From Balneolaceae bacterium UBA3186 (GTDB taxonomy: Bacteria > Bacteroidota > Rhodothermia > Balneolales > Balneolaceae), in contig DEXK01000016.1 of assembly GCA_002364085.1 (NCBI GenBank), positions 891 to 57,400 of the forward strand: a stretch of DNA of 56,510 bases, read 5' to 3'. The notes beneath the pieces are model-generated. The model was not told where the DNA came from. It ran no database searches and saw only the letters and a list, made by a program, of their open reading frames with translations. This document shows, piece after piece, positions 9,107 through 17,100 of this stretch. The position numbers and the translations under genes were made by a program. Position 1 is the first letter of the stretch. Each line of letters begins with the position of its first letter.

Positions 9107-10513
9107 TTAAAGTATGTAATGGCTAAGATCTTTGTCTTTTACCAGATCTTCCAGTTGTTTACTTACATAAGTTGGATCAATTGTGATCTCTCCTGAGTTA
9201 ATGTCATCAGGTACCGCAAATAATAATTCATCAAATAGAGAAGACATAATAGTATGTAATCTTCTTGCACCGATGTTTTCTACTTGTGAATTTACAACGG
9301 CAGCAATTCTAGCTAGTTCTAGAATAGCATCATCAGTAAATTCTATTTTTACACCCTCTGTTTCCAGCATAGCTTCATACTGTTTTGTAAGCGCGTTCTT
9401 TGGCTGTGAAAGAATCTTAACAAAATCTTCTTCGGTAAGTGAATTGAGCTCTACGCGAATCGGGAAACGACCTTGGAGTTCCGGAATCATATCAGATGGC
9501 TTAGAAACATGAAATGCTCCTGAGCCAACAAACAGAATATGATCGGTTTTGACAATTCCGTGTTTAGTGTTAACGGTACTTCCTTCAACTATCGGCAGAA
9601 GATCACGCTGAACACCTTGACGACTTACATCAGGCCCGCTTTTTCCTGCTCCGGTAGATGGTTCTGCAATTTTGTCGATCTCATCGATAAATACAATGCC
9701 TTGCTTTTGAACTCTTTCCAGTGCTTCCTGAACAGCAGATTCATGATCGATCAGCTTTTCTGCTTCTTCTTCAAGTAATGCTTCACGAGCTTCAGATATA
9801 GAAAGTTTTCTTTTGGCTTTTTTTCCTTTTCCGCCCATGTTCCCCAGCATATCCTGTAGGTTCATTCCCATTTCTTCCATGCCACCCGGACCAAAAACCT
9901 GCATCATAGGAGTTTTGGTATTTTTTACTTCGATCTCTATCTCACGATCTTCAAGTTCTCCGTTGCGAAGTTTTTCTCTGAATCGCTCACGGGTTCTCAT
10001 ATTCAATTCTTCGTCGCCGGCTTTAGCAGGATCAAAATTTGATTCAGAATTAGCAGTTGATGAGTTAAAACCAACTCCTTTTTTTGTAACAGGAGGGATA
10101 AGTATATCCAGAATTCTATTTTCAACAGCTTCAGCAGCTTTTTCTTTAACGCGTTCCTGCATTTCAGCTTTTACCATATTTACAGCAATATCAGTAAGAT
10201 CCCGAATCATGGATTCAACATCACGTCCCACATAACCTACTTCAGTAAATTTAGAAGCTTCCACTTTTACAAAAGGAGCCATTGCAAGCTTTGCCAATCT
10301 GCGGGCGATCTCAGTTTTACCGACACCTGTTGGTCCGATCAATAATATATTATTCGGAACTATCTCTTCTCTGATCTCTTCTCTGGAGTTCAACCTTCTC
10401 CATCGGTTTCTAAGTGCGATGGCTACAGAGCGTTTTGCAGCCTTTTGCCCAACAATATATTTGTCTAGTTCTCTTACTATTTGTTGTGGTGTTAAATTCT
10501 TCTCTTCTATCAT
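9107..10513 (-). CDS. hslU: HslU, ATPase subunit of the HslUV protease
   Basis: An AAA+ unfoldase of 468 residues that feeds proteins into HslV. Walker A is GPTGVGKT (residues 60-67) and Walker B is GIVFIDEIDKIA. The I-domain insert (about 110-245) is present and contains a Gly/Met-rich stretch (GPGGMEEMGMNLQDMLGNMG). The pore motif region GYVGRDVES is intact, and the C-terminal LSHYIL tail matches the signal that docks into HslV. It is three bases downstream of hslV and clearly co-transcribed. Confidence 0.97.
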   Translation of the reverse strand: MIEEKNLTPQQIVRELDKYIVGQKAAKRSVAIALRNRWRRLNSREEIREEIVPNNILLIGPTGVGKTEIARRLAKLAMAPFVKVEASKFTEVGYVGRDVESMIRDLTDIAVNMVKAEMQERVKEKAAEAVENRILDILIPPVTKKGVGFNSSTANSESNFDPAKAGDEELNMRTRERFREKLRNGELEDREIEIEVKNTKTPMMQVFGPGGMEEMGMNLQDMLGNMGGKGKKAKRKLSISEAREALLEEEAEKLIDHESAVQEALERVQKQGIVFIDEIDKIAEPSTGAGKSGPDVSRQGVQRDLLPIVEGSTVNTKHGIVKTDHILFVGSGAFHVSKPSDMIPELQGRFPIRVELNSLTEEDFVKILSQPKNALTKQYEAMLETEGVKIEFTDDAILELARIAAVVNSQVENIGARRLHTIMSSLFDELLFAVPDDINSGEITIDPTYVSKQLEDLVKDKDLSHYIL

Positions 10514-10516
10514 TAT

Positions 10517-11065
10517 TTAGTCCTCAATTTCTATGATCGACAAGTTGTGATTCGTATAGATGTCGATGTCTGCGGCAATATTCAGTGATTCTTCAACAAT
10601 TTGCTTTGCTGTTAACTCTTTAGCATGTTTACTCATTGCCCGGGCAGCAGAGAGTGCATAAGAACCGCCACTTCCAATAGTTGCGATATTATCATCAGGC
10701 TCAATTACATCTCCCTGGCCAGAGATAACTAAAGCGTTCTCATTGTTCATCACGATAAGTAATGCTTCCAGTTTTTGAAGGAATTTATCTTTTCTCCATT
10801 CCTTTGCCAGTTCAACAGCAGCACGCTGCATATTGCCGTTATATTCGTTTAGTTTTTCCTCGTATTTCTCAAAAAGAGTAAAGGCATCGGCAGTAGATCC
10901 GGCAAAACCGGCAAGCACTTTCCCTCCATATAACTTTCTCACTTTTTTTACGGTAGACTTCATTACCGTTTTGTCCATAGTGGCCTGCCCATCGCTGCCT
11001 AATGCGGCTTTTCCATTATGTATTACGCCCACAACCGTTGTTGCATGTAGTTTAAATGCACTCAT
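10517..11065 (-). CDS. hslV: HslV, peptidase subunit of the HslUV protease
   Basis: A proteasome-like threonine peptidase of 182 residues. The N-terminus reads MSAFKLHATTVVGV, so removal of an eight-residue propeptide would expose T9 as the catalytic threonine. Further family marks are GSDGQATMDKT, the conserved K in KVRKLYGGKVLAGFAGS, and GSGGSYALSAARA. It is the first gene of the hslVU operon, three bases before hslU. It degrades misfolded cytoplasmic proteins delivered by HslU. Confidence 0.97.
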   Translation of the reverse strand: MSAFKLHATTVVGVIHNGKAALGSDGQATMDKTVMKSTVKKVRKLYGGKVLAGFAGSTADAFTLFEKYEEKLNEYNGNMQRAAVELAKEWRKDKFLQKLEALLIVMNNENALVISGQGDVIEPDDNIATIGSGGSYALSAARAMSKHAKELTAKQIVEESLNIAADIDIYTNHNLSIIEIED

Positions 11066-11113
11066 TGTATATAATTAAATTCTGTTTAAAGCTATGATTG
11101 GCAAAAACCAAGC

Positions 11114-11141
11114 CATCAAAATCTACGTGCTAATTTTGATG
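11114..11141 (-). terminator. Possible terminator hairpin overlapping the RNase G stop
   Basis: CATCAAAAT (11114-11122) and ATTTTGATG (11133-11141) are perfect complements. The stop codon lies in the loop, and on the minus strand the hairpin is followed after six bases by a short T run (GGTTTTTGCC). It separates the RNase gene from hslV. Confidence 0.4.
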
Positions 11142-12863
11142 AGCGTGGTTCTTTCTTCCATTCGAATTGGCAGAACTACCTGACGTTCTGTTTCCGCTGT
11201 TTCGATGATTGCTTTTTTTCGTGATCTCAAGATCATCTTTACTGTTATCCAATTCTTCAATGATCTGAACCTGCTCCAAAGCTTCGTCAATAGAATCTCC
11301 ACGCATAACCACATCGGTTATATCCACATCAGAACCGGATAGCGTTACCTTGAATCTGCTCAATGGAATACTTTCATCAGCAACCAAGGTAATTTTGATG
11401 TGCAATTTTGACATCCACTTCCAGCGTTTACTGAACATTCCCTTGTTGATGAGTGTCTTCATATACGGATTCACATACAGATCAACTGCACGATACTCAG
11501 AAGCATGCTTAAATTTACTTAACCAGCTTTCAATATCAGTAAGAATGGTATCATCGCTGATCACATCTCCACTTCCGCCACACATGGGGCAGACTTTAGA
11601 AACAGAGTTGATGACACTTGGACGAATTCGCTGTCTGGTGATCTGAACCAATCCGAAATCACTCATTCCCAGCATATTGGTTTTTGCAGGATCTTTTCGG
11701 AATTCTTTCTTTAATTCATCGTATATCTTCTTACGATTCTTGTCGTCTCTGAGATCAATAAAATCGACCACAATAATTCCACCGATGTCTCTGAGACGTA
11801 ATTGTTTTGCAATTTCTCTGGCAGCATCAAGATTGGTTTTTAAAGAATTATCTTCCTGTTTAGCTTTTGCGGCATAAGGACCTGAGTTTACATCCACCAC
11901 ATACATGGCTTCTGTTTGCTCAAAGATGAGATAACCGCCCGATTTCATTCTCACTCTGGGATTAAAGATGGAATTAACATCTTCCGCAATACCCATTTGG
12001 TCAAAAATATGCTTTTTGCCTTTATATTGATGTACGTTCTGTGCCATTTCCGGTGCAATTTGGCTAACATACGATTTAATCTGACGATACATTTTAGGAT
12101 CATCAACCAAAACACGTTCGTAGTTTTTAGCAAAAAGATCACGGATCAAACTTTCTGTCATATCCAGATCTCTGTGTAAGAGAGAAGGAGGTTTAGCTGT
12201 TTCAAGCTTGTCTAAGATCTTTTCCCATTTTCGTAACACATCACGCAGATCATCTTCAATAGCTTTTTCATCCTGACCCTGAGCAACTGTTCTTACAATT
12301 ACACCGAAACCATCCGGTACCATATCACCAAGAACATTTTTTAAACGACGACGCTCTTTGTAGTTAGAAATTTTCTTAGAAACAGCGATATAATCACCCA
12401 TTGGGATCAACACTAAAAAACGCCCTGCAATGGTGATATCGGTAGAAATTCTTGGTCCTTTGGAGCCAATCGGTTCTTTAACGATCTGTACCAGAAGTTT
12501 TTGACCATTTCTTAAGATCTTTCCTGCAAGCGCTTGTTTCTGGTGATTAGCAAGTTTCTCTTTGTTCTTCAGATCCGGCTTTGCATGATTCGGAATAGCA
12601 TTTTTTCCGTTAAGCATAGCAATGTATTCGTCTAAATGGTCGCCAGCATCAGAAAAGTGCAAGAAAGCGTCTTTAGGAGTACCCATATCGATGAAAGCAG
12701 CTTTGATACCGCTCATCACTTTATGGACTTTAGCTACATGAATATTACCAACTGTACGCTGGTTCTCTTCTGACTGAATGAATAATTGAGCGAGCTCTCC
12801 GTCTTCGAGCAACGCAATCCGAGCTTGATCCTCGGTGGAATGAATTATGATTTGATTCTTCAT
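11130..12863 (-). CDS. rng: Ribonuclease G/E family endoribonuclease
   Basis: A single-strand RNA endonuclease that starts mRNA decay and processes rRNA. The preferred start is the methionine of MKNQIIIHSTEDQARIALLE, giving 577 residues; an in-frame ATG 33 bases upstream adds an unconserved tail. An S1 domain (NIHVAKVHKVMSGIKAAFIDMG) is followed by the DNase I-like catalytic part with metal-binding VVDVNSGPY and IIVVDFIDLRD. The zinc-link CPMCGGSG is near residue 430. The length fits RNase G rather than RNase E, since there is no long degradosome scaffold; the C-terminal 60 residues are Ser/Asn-rich. A long structured leader precedes it. Confidence 0.93.
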   Translation of the reverse strand: MKNQIIIHSTEDQARIALLEDGELAQLFIQSEENQRTVGNIHVAKVHKVMSGIKAAFIDMGTPKDAFLHFSDAGDHLDEYIAMLNGKNAIPNHAKPDLKNKEKLANHQKQALAGKILRNGQKLLVQIVKEPIGSKGPRISTDITIAGRFLVLIPMGDYIAVSKKISNYKERRRLKNVLGDMVPDGFGVIVRTVAQGQDEKAIEDDLRDVLRKWEKILDKLETAKPPSLLHRDLDMTESLIRDLFAKNYERVLVDDPKMYRQIKSYVSQIAPEMAQNVHQYKGKKHIFDQMGIAEDVNSIFNPRVRMKSGGYLIFEQTEAMYVVDVNSGPYAAKAKQEDNSLKTNLDAAREIAKQLRLRDIGGIIVVDFIDLRDDKNRKKIYDELKKEFRKDPAKTNMLGMSDFGLVQITRQRIRPSVINSVSKVCPMCGGSGDVISDDTILTDIESWLSKFKHASEYRAVDLYVNPYMKTLINKGMFSKRWKWMSKLHIKITLVADESIPLSRFKVTLSGSDVDITDVVMRGDSIDEALEQVQIIEELDNSKDDLEITKKSNHRNSGNRTSGSSANSNGRKNHAHQN

Positions 12864-13234
12864 TGAATTTCTTTTTTGAACGGCCGATGGTTGCAATACA
12901 TGCTATCCATGATCGAATTCTGAGTATTAGCTCAGGATCGTAAAATGTTCTTATATAGGATGCCACCTGAATTGAAGGAGCAGCGACATCGGCCAAATTA
13001 TCTTGAAAATTTGTTTTGTTGTGGGCTGATGGTTGTGAAATATCAGCGAAAAGTTTCTGCTTTATAAGTACAAAAATTGATGTGCAGAATAAAAGTAGAT
13101 CGGTAGAAATAGCATCAAGAAGTATATTTTTCTCTTCTTGTCCATTTTGTAATTGATATGTATTCAGTGCGTAGTGCAAAAAATAGTCTCTGTAAAAATC
13201 TTTTTATTTAACCGTCTTTATAAATACAAATATA
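12864..13234 (-). promoter_or_regulatory. Long structured 5' leader and promoter of the RNase G/E gene
   Basis: On the minus strand a perfect TATATTTG (13227-13234) lies 19 bp after TTTC (13254-13257), which predicts a transcript start near 13220 and a leader of about 355 bases. Inside it, 12882-12889 (GGCCGATG on the plus strand) is perfectly complementary to 12987-12994, and CTGAG/CTCAG arms at 12920-12935 form a small hairpin. Long leaders mediate autoregulation of RNase E in Escherichia coli; the same role here is inference. I see no convincing gene in this stretch. Confidence 0.45.
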
Positions 13235-13283
13235 CGGCTGATTCCAATACTTTGAAATGATTAAATGATGTAATTTTTTTGTA

Positions 13284-13318
13284 GTGAGGAGTGAGGAGTG
13301 AGGAGTGAGGAGTGAGGA
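13284..13318. repeat. Tandem repeat, five copies of GTGAGGA
   Basis: Five perfect 7-base copies in the spacer between the RNase G promoter and the toxin gene. No coding or regulatory role is visible. The copy number is likely to vary between strains. Confidence 0.75.
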
Positions 13319-13339
13319 GGCTCTGCCTCAATTACATCT

Positions 13340-13364
13340 CGTTCCGAACGTCCCGTTCGGAACG
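13340..13364. repeat. Perfect 11-bp hairpin in an intergenic spacer
   Basis: CGTTCCGAACG (13340-13350) and CGTTCGGAACG (13354-13364) pair around a three-base loop. There is no T run, so it looks like a REP-type palindrome rather than a terminator. It sits 27 bases past the stop of the toxin gene. Confidence 0.6.
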
Positions 13365-13391
13365 TAGTACTGAGGTTATGCTTTTTCTGTT

Positions 13392-13682
13392 TTAATGTGG
13401 CTTTTCGGGTAGGATTTGACTGGTATGCCAGATTGTTAGCATATAAATACGATCAGGCTTTATTTCATAAACCAGTCTGTAATTACCATGAATAAGCTCT
13501 TTGATTTCATCCCGATTGAATTCAGGTACTATTCTGCCGCTATCTGGTTGTGATCTTAGTTGTTCACAATGATCAAAAATCTCTTCCGCCCATTTTATAG
13601 CTGTTGGAATGTGATCCAAAGCAAAGTAATCCGTACACTCCTCAACGCGGCTAAGAAAACGATCGGTAAAAATTATTTCCAT
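13392..13682 (-). CDS. RelE/ParE-family toxin of a type II toxin-antitoxin pair
   Basis: A 96-residue protein with the ParE/RelE fold signature. An N-terminal helical hairpin (RFLSRVEECTDYFA...ALKWAEEIFDH type) is followed by the C-terminal strands GRIVPEFNRDEIKELIHGNYRLVYEI and the final HTSQIL. The RELIHGNYRLVY core is typical of ParE-like members, some of which act on gyrase and others as RNases. Its 5' end overlaps the antitoxin gene by 10 bases, which fixes the pair as one translationally coupled operon with antitoxin first. The toxin target is not readable from sequence. Confidence 0.88.
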   Translation of the reverse strand: MEIIFTDRFLSRVEECTDYFALDHIPTAIKWAEEIFDHCEQLRSQPDSGRIVPEFNRDEIKELIHGNYRLVYEIKPDRIYMLTIWHTSQILPEKPH

Positions 13683-13957
13683 TTAGAAAGATGCTTTTCA
13701 ATCCTTTCTTTAGCTTCGTCCATGGTAAAGGTATTACCTTGCTCAACTTGTTGTTTTGCTTCCAGCAGATCTTCCAGCATTTCCATTCTTTCGGCAATGC
13801 GCTCGTATTCTGATACATCCATCAAAACAGCTGCACTTTTGCCATGTTGAGTTAAGACGATAGGTTGTTTGTCTTTCTTCAGGCGTTTTACAAAATCAGC
13901 CGACTTTTTACGAAACTCGGATAGTGGTTCGATATCTTTTGAAAGAGAAATATTCAT
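13673..13957 (-). CDS. Phd/YefM-family antitoxin
   Basis: This 94-residue protein has the Phd/YefM DNA-binding N-domain (SKDIEPLSEFRKKSADFVKR, then PIVLTQHGKSAAVLMDVSEY) and a charged helical C-terminus (about 55-94) that would wrap the toxin. It precedes and overlaps the ParE-type gene. Members of this family normally bind their own promoter to repress the operon. Here a near-palindrome (13982-13998) lies 25 bases upstream of the start. Confidence 0.9.
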   Translation of the reverse strand: MNISLSKDIEPLSEFRKKSADFVKRLKKDKQPIVLTQHGKSAAVLMDVSEYERIAERMEMLEDLLEAKQQVEQGNTFTMDEAKERIEKHLSKWK

Positions 13958-13981
13958 ATAAGTGCATATAAAGTTTTTTAA

Positions 13982-13998
13982 AGTACTATAAATATACT
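13982..13998. promoter_or_regulatory. Candidate operator of the toxin-antitoxin operon
   Basis: AGTACTATAAATATACT is a near-perfect 17-base palindrome just upstream of the antitoxin start, the position where Phd-type antitoxins usually bind. The evidence is position and symmetry only. Confidence 0.3.
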
Positions 13999-14094
13999 GA
14001 ATTGAAATGTGGTTACCAATGTAAAGTAGGTCGGGCTAAAATTAAGTGAATTAACAAGAGTTGTTACTTAAATGAAGAGGGAGCTCCCTAATGG

Positions 14095-14119
14095 CATTCC
14101 CAAGCAGAGCTTGGGAATG
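14095..14119. repeat. Perfect 11-bp hairpin, dispersed palindrome
   Basis: CATTCCCAAGC (14095-14105) and GCTTGGGAATG (14109-14119) with an aga loop. It has the same geometry (11-bp arms, 3-base loop) as 13340-13364 and lies between the antitoxin gene and the next lipoprotein. Confidence 0.6.
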
Positions 14120-14204
14120 AGGCTAAGCGGCGAGTCTGGTTTAGTTTATTAAAGTTCCGAAACTCGTTCGAGTCCACTTGAAACACTTGTTATACTGCAA
14201 AGTA

Positions 14205-14813
14205 TTACCAAGTTTCTTCATACTTCCATTCGGGTCTTTTTTGTCCTTCTTTTTCAACAATTGAAGGAACTGATTCCCAGACAGTTTTAGTAATATCAAT
14301 TTGATAGAATTTATTCATAACAGTTTTACTTACACTATTATATGTTTTAGCATAAAGAGTAAGTTGGTCATTTACTAAATCACCAGCAATAGGATCAATA
14401 TTCACACCATATTTTTCACGAAATATATCTTGAGTTACTCTTTGATTGTCCCACTTCCGACCTTTTTCATCAGTATATATTGTGCCAAGTCCATATGATT
14501 TAAAAATATATTCTCCAGACAAAAAATCAATTTTAACATCATGGAGTGCTAATTGAAATACACTATCTGGTGTTGATGGAAATTCAGGCCGGATCAATTT
14601 ATTCCAATAATATTCAGGATTAATTTTTTCAAATTCGGGATAAAAAGATTTTGGCAAATCTTTTCTTTGTTGAGATACAGAATCTAAAACCGTAGTTAGA
14701 ATTTTCTGAATCTGACATCTTTCAGTTATAGAATAATCTCTTGAATGAATACTCTGCTTTGAGGAGCTACAACTACATATCAATACGATAAAAAGTAGAA
14801 GACTATTTTTCAT
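14205..14813 (-). CDS. Hypothetical lipoprotein, function not recognised
   Basis: The best start is the methionine of MKNSLLLFIVLICSCSSSKQ, a lipoprotein signal with a cysteine lipobox; a start 51 bases upstream would put 17 extra residues in front of the signal. The mature part is about 185 residues, rich in Asp, Lys, Tyr and Trp, with no repeats or further membrane segments. I do not recognise a domain. It stands alone between the toxin-antitoxin pair and a repeat-rich gap, an accessory-looking neighbourhood. Confidence 0.65.
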   Translation of the reverse strand: MKNSLLLFIVLICSCSSSKQSIHSRDYSITERCQIQKILTTVLDSVSQQRKDLPKSFYPEFEKINPEYYWNKLIRPEFPSTPDSVFQLALHDVKIDFLSGEYIFKSYGLGTIYTDEKGRKWDNQRVTQDIFREKYGVNIDPIAGDLVNDQLTLYAKTYNSVSKTVMNKFYQIDITKTVWESVPSIVEKEGQKRPEWKYEETW

Positions 14814-14938
14814 AAATGATAGGGAGTATGGTATTGCAGTATATAATAATATTATCCGAACCACTAACCGTTCGTATAAAACAAAATAAGATAGGAAAAG
14901 AGTGAACTAAAACAAGTGCTAAGACGAACCCATCCCTG

Positions 14939-15193
14939 TCCCTTCCCTTAAACAAGGGAAGGGGACTTTCTTATTAATATCTGAGTGGAGTTAAAGAGTT
15001 TCCCTCCCTAAAGTTAGTAAGGGAACAAAGGCGGGTCAAAGAAATGATGCGAAGATTCTAAATCTCCTTTCGAAGGGAGACCGATCGAACACTTGTGTGA
15101 GATCAGAGGGATGTTGCGCGGTTTCTGAGCTAGTAAACCGCACAACATCCTCCATCCGTTAGTCAGTGGACACCTCCATCAAAGGAGGATTTT
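14939..15193. repeat. Repeat-rich non-coding stretch with three hairpins
   Basis: The gene-free gap 14865-15277 holds three inverted repeats. 14940-14949 pairs with 14954-14963 (CCCTTCCCTT type). 15109-15124 pairs with 15135-15150 (16 bp with one G-T wobble, ten-base loop). CCTCC (15173-15177) pairs with GGAGG (15184-15188), followed by ATTTTC. The last could end leftover transcription. The block looks like degenerate dispersed repeats; I see no open frame of note. Confidence 0.55.
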
Positions 15194-15277
15194 CTTCATT
15201 TTCGAATCAAGAACTCAGGAAGGTAATTATGGTATTTTTTAACAAGTAAAGTCTTCAGTCTAGGCGAGCTGTGGTGA

Positions 15278-16348
15278 CTAATTCCCGTCAGCATACGTAC
15301 GTATAACATCGGTGTAACTCATGTCGGCAAGCAGACTGCGATTATCTAATTCTTTTAAAAAACTTACCGGTACTCCGGAGCTGTATAAACCGATAATCCC
15401 TGAATAGGAAAACGTATCTATAAATCCTGCTTCTTTTAATTGAAGGAGGTACTCGGTGGTTACCCCGGAATTATACATGCCTATTATTGCGGAATAGGAA
15501 AAGTCGTTGATTAACTCAGCCGCATTTAATCGATCTAAAAATTCAATGCTTACACCGCTGTTATACAATCCAATTAGAGCGGAATAGGAGAAATTATCCA
15601 AGTAGCCCGACTCACTCATAAGAGTAAGGTATTCCATAGAAACTCCACCATTGTATAATCCTATGATCGCAGAATAGGAGAAATCATTTAAGAAATTAGC
15701 TGCATTCATTTGATCCAGATAAGAAGTTGGAACACCTGCACTGTAAAGACCGATTAAAGCAGAATATGAAAAATTATCCAAGTAGCCTGCTTCGTTCATC
15801 AAAGTTAAGTATTCCATAGGTACACCACTGCTATATAATCCAATAATTGCAGAGTAGTTGAAATCATCAAGAAAACCTGCTTGATTCATATCTTCCAAAT
15901 AGGAAAGAGGAACACCACTGTCGTACAAAGCTCGAATTCCTGTAGGATTGATTTGAGTAGTATACCCTGCTTCATTAGCTGCTTGCAGATAGTCTAAATA
16001 TACGCTGGTGACTCCATCAGAGTTAGATACTCTAGTGGGAAGTGGAGCAGCAGGTGGTAATGGAGCTTGCGCTATATTTTGGCCTTGCGTAAATGTTGTA
16101 TTTCCGGTTCCATTATCGGATCTGAAAATAGGTGGACCAAAAGTATAAAGAAAGAATAGAGCAGGAATTACAACGAAGAAAAAAATAGCCAGAAGATTTC
16201 TTTTAGTTGATGATGCAGGTTCAGCGTATTCCTGTTCATTAATTTCGGAATTGGATGCGCTAGATCGTTCATCAATGTACGAGTCTAGATCAAAGTCTGG
16301 ATCGTCTTGACTTGAACGAAGTTCATTTTTAAATCTTTGGTTATCCAT
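15278..16348 (-). CDS. Single-pass membrane protein with eight 30-residue repeats (subtype B, gene 4 of operon)
   Basis: A 356-residue protein of a family I do not recognise. The N-terminus (RFKNELR, then DFDLDSYIDE) is acidic and cytoplasmic. TKRNLLA precedes one membrane helix (about 51-72), followed by a Pro/Ala/Thr linker and then repeats from residue 117 to the end. The unit is 30 residues: YL..MNEAGYLDNFSYSAL-IGLYSAGVP plus two. I count eight, the last lacking its final three residues. Membrane type and linker match gene 2 (17101-18030), so both are called subtype B. Six bases separate it from the ancestral end of the frameshifted gene before it. The repeats should face the periplasm by the positive-inside rule (TKRN). 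Confidence 0.8.
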   Translation of the reverse strand: MDNQRFKNELRSSQDDPDFDLDSYIDERSSASNSEINEQEYAEPASSTKRNLLAIFFFVVIPALFFLYTFGPPIFRSDNGTGNTTFTQGQNIAQAPLPPAAPLPTRVSNSDGVTSVYLDYLQAANEAGYTTQINPTGIRALYDSGVPLSYLEDMNQAGFLDDFNYSAIIGLYSSGVPMEYLTLMNEAGYLDNFSYSALIGLYSAGVPTSYLDQMNAANFLNDFSYSAIIGLYNGGVSMEYLTLMSESGYLDNFSYSALIGLYNSGVSIEFLDRLNAAELINDFSYSAIIGMYNSGVTTEYLLQLKEAGFIDTFSYSGIIGLYSSGVPVSFLKELDNRSLLADMSYTDVIRTYADGN

Positions 16349-16353
16349 AGTCC

Positions 16354-17099
16354 TTAATTCTCTTTTTGTTTATACCCTTCAATAAGATCGGAGATCTCCA
16401 GTTCATCTAAGATGTTCAGGTCATTAAGTATTTTCAATACAGAACGGGTACTTTAGCTTCATAGAGCTCTCCAATAATTTCACTTTCAAAATTACTTTTG
16501 ATTTCTGCTTCTTCAAGCTTGGCAGAATAATCCTCTAATGAAGTCGGAAAAGCATTGTTTTGAGCATCGCTAGTAGGTATTACCTGAATATTATCAGGGT
16601 CACCAAATATGGCCAGATTTCCTAGTTCTCCCAATACGGAAAGTTTTGAGAGGTTTTCAAGATCAGCGAGTCCTTCTAGAGACTCAAGCGCTTCAAGACC
16701 TTCCAGTGCTTCTAAACTTTCTAAAACTTCCAAATTTTCAAATGCCTCTAAGCCTTCTGAGTTAACTTCTGCGGATGTGATCGGAGAAACAGGTGTAACA
16801 GGAGTAGTTCCTTGATTAAAGACCACCGGATCGGGACTTTGGGCTTGGTACTTTTCTATTCCAAAAATATTTCCATAAACTTGTGTAATGCTCCAATTAT
16901 TAAAGTACAGCAAGGCGAATAAACTAAGTCCTAGCACTAAAAAAGAATTCTTTATAAAGTTTGAAAAGGAGTTTCGCTTTGTATTGGAAGTTTTTTCGTT
17001 TGGTTGAGGCTGAGCTTTTTCATCTAGGAATGAATCTAAATCAAAATCGGCACCTTCATCTGAACCGCGTAGTTCGTTCTTAAATCTTTGTCCACTCAT
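16354..17099 (-). pseudogene. Repeat-operon gene 3 (subtype A), 3' end lost by a one-base frameshift
   Basis: The open frame as it stands is 16434-17099 (221 residues, ending AKVPVLY). One base shift at about 16437 opens 27 more codons (LKILNDLNILDELEISDLIE and a short tail, stop at 16354-16356). That stretch aligns with the terminal repeat of the three sister proteins. Restoring one T gives a 248-residue protein. The N-terminus (QRFKNELR, DFDLDSFLDE), helix (about 52-68) and following NWSITQVYGNIFGIE match gene 1, hence subtype A. It keeps only two 30-residue repeats and has instead a Leu/Glu-rich segment (117-165). Sequencing error is an alternative. No slippery heptamer supports programmed shifting. 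Confidence 0.75.
16605..16751 (-). repeat. LE(A/G/S/N) short-period repeat inside gene 3
   Basis: Residues 117-165 of the gene 3 product repeat units such as LEALEGLEALESLEGL with a three-residue period. The other three proteins have their 30-residue repeats or linkers here. At the DNA level it is an imperfect 9-base tandem repeat, which can change length by slippage. Confidence 0.7.
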
Positions 17100-17100
17100 T

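Noticed and set aside
12745..13179. 144-codon frame overlapping the RNase G start on the same strand
   Set aside because: It overlaps the RNase coding region in another frame, has no recognisable domain or usual start signal, and fits better as part of the untranslated leader.
15278..16348. CRISPR-like or VNTR array because of the regular 90-bp period
   Set aside because: The period is protein-coding, the units are diverged at third positions, and there are no unique spacers between identical repeats.
16434..16457. Programmed -1 frameshifting in operon gene 3
   Set aside because: No slippery heptamer precedes the stop and sister genes need no shift, so mutation, phase variation or sequencing error is simpler.
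16609..16815. Plus-strand frame rich in Ser opposite gene 3 of the repeat operon
   Set aside because: It is only the complement of the Leu/Glu tract; the composition follows from the repeat.
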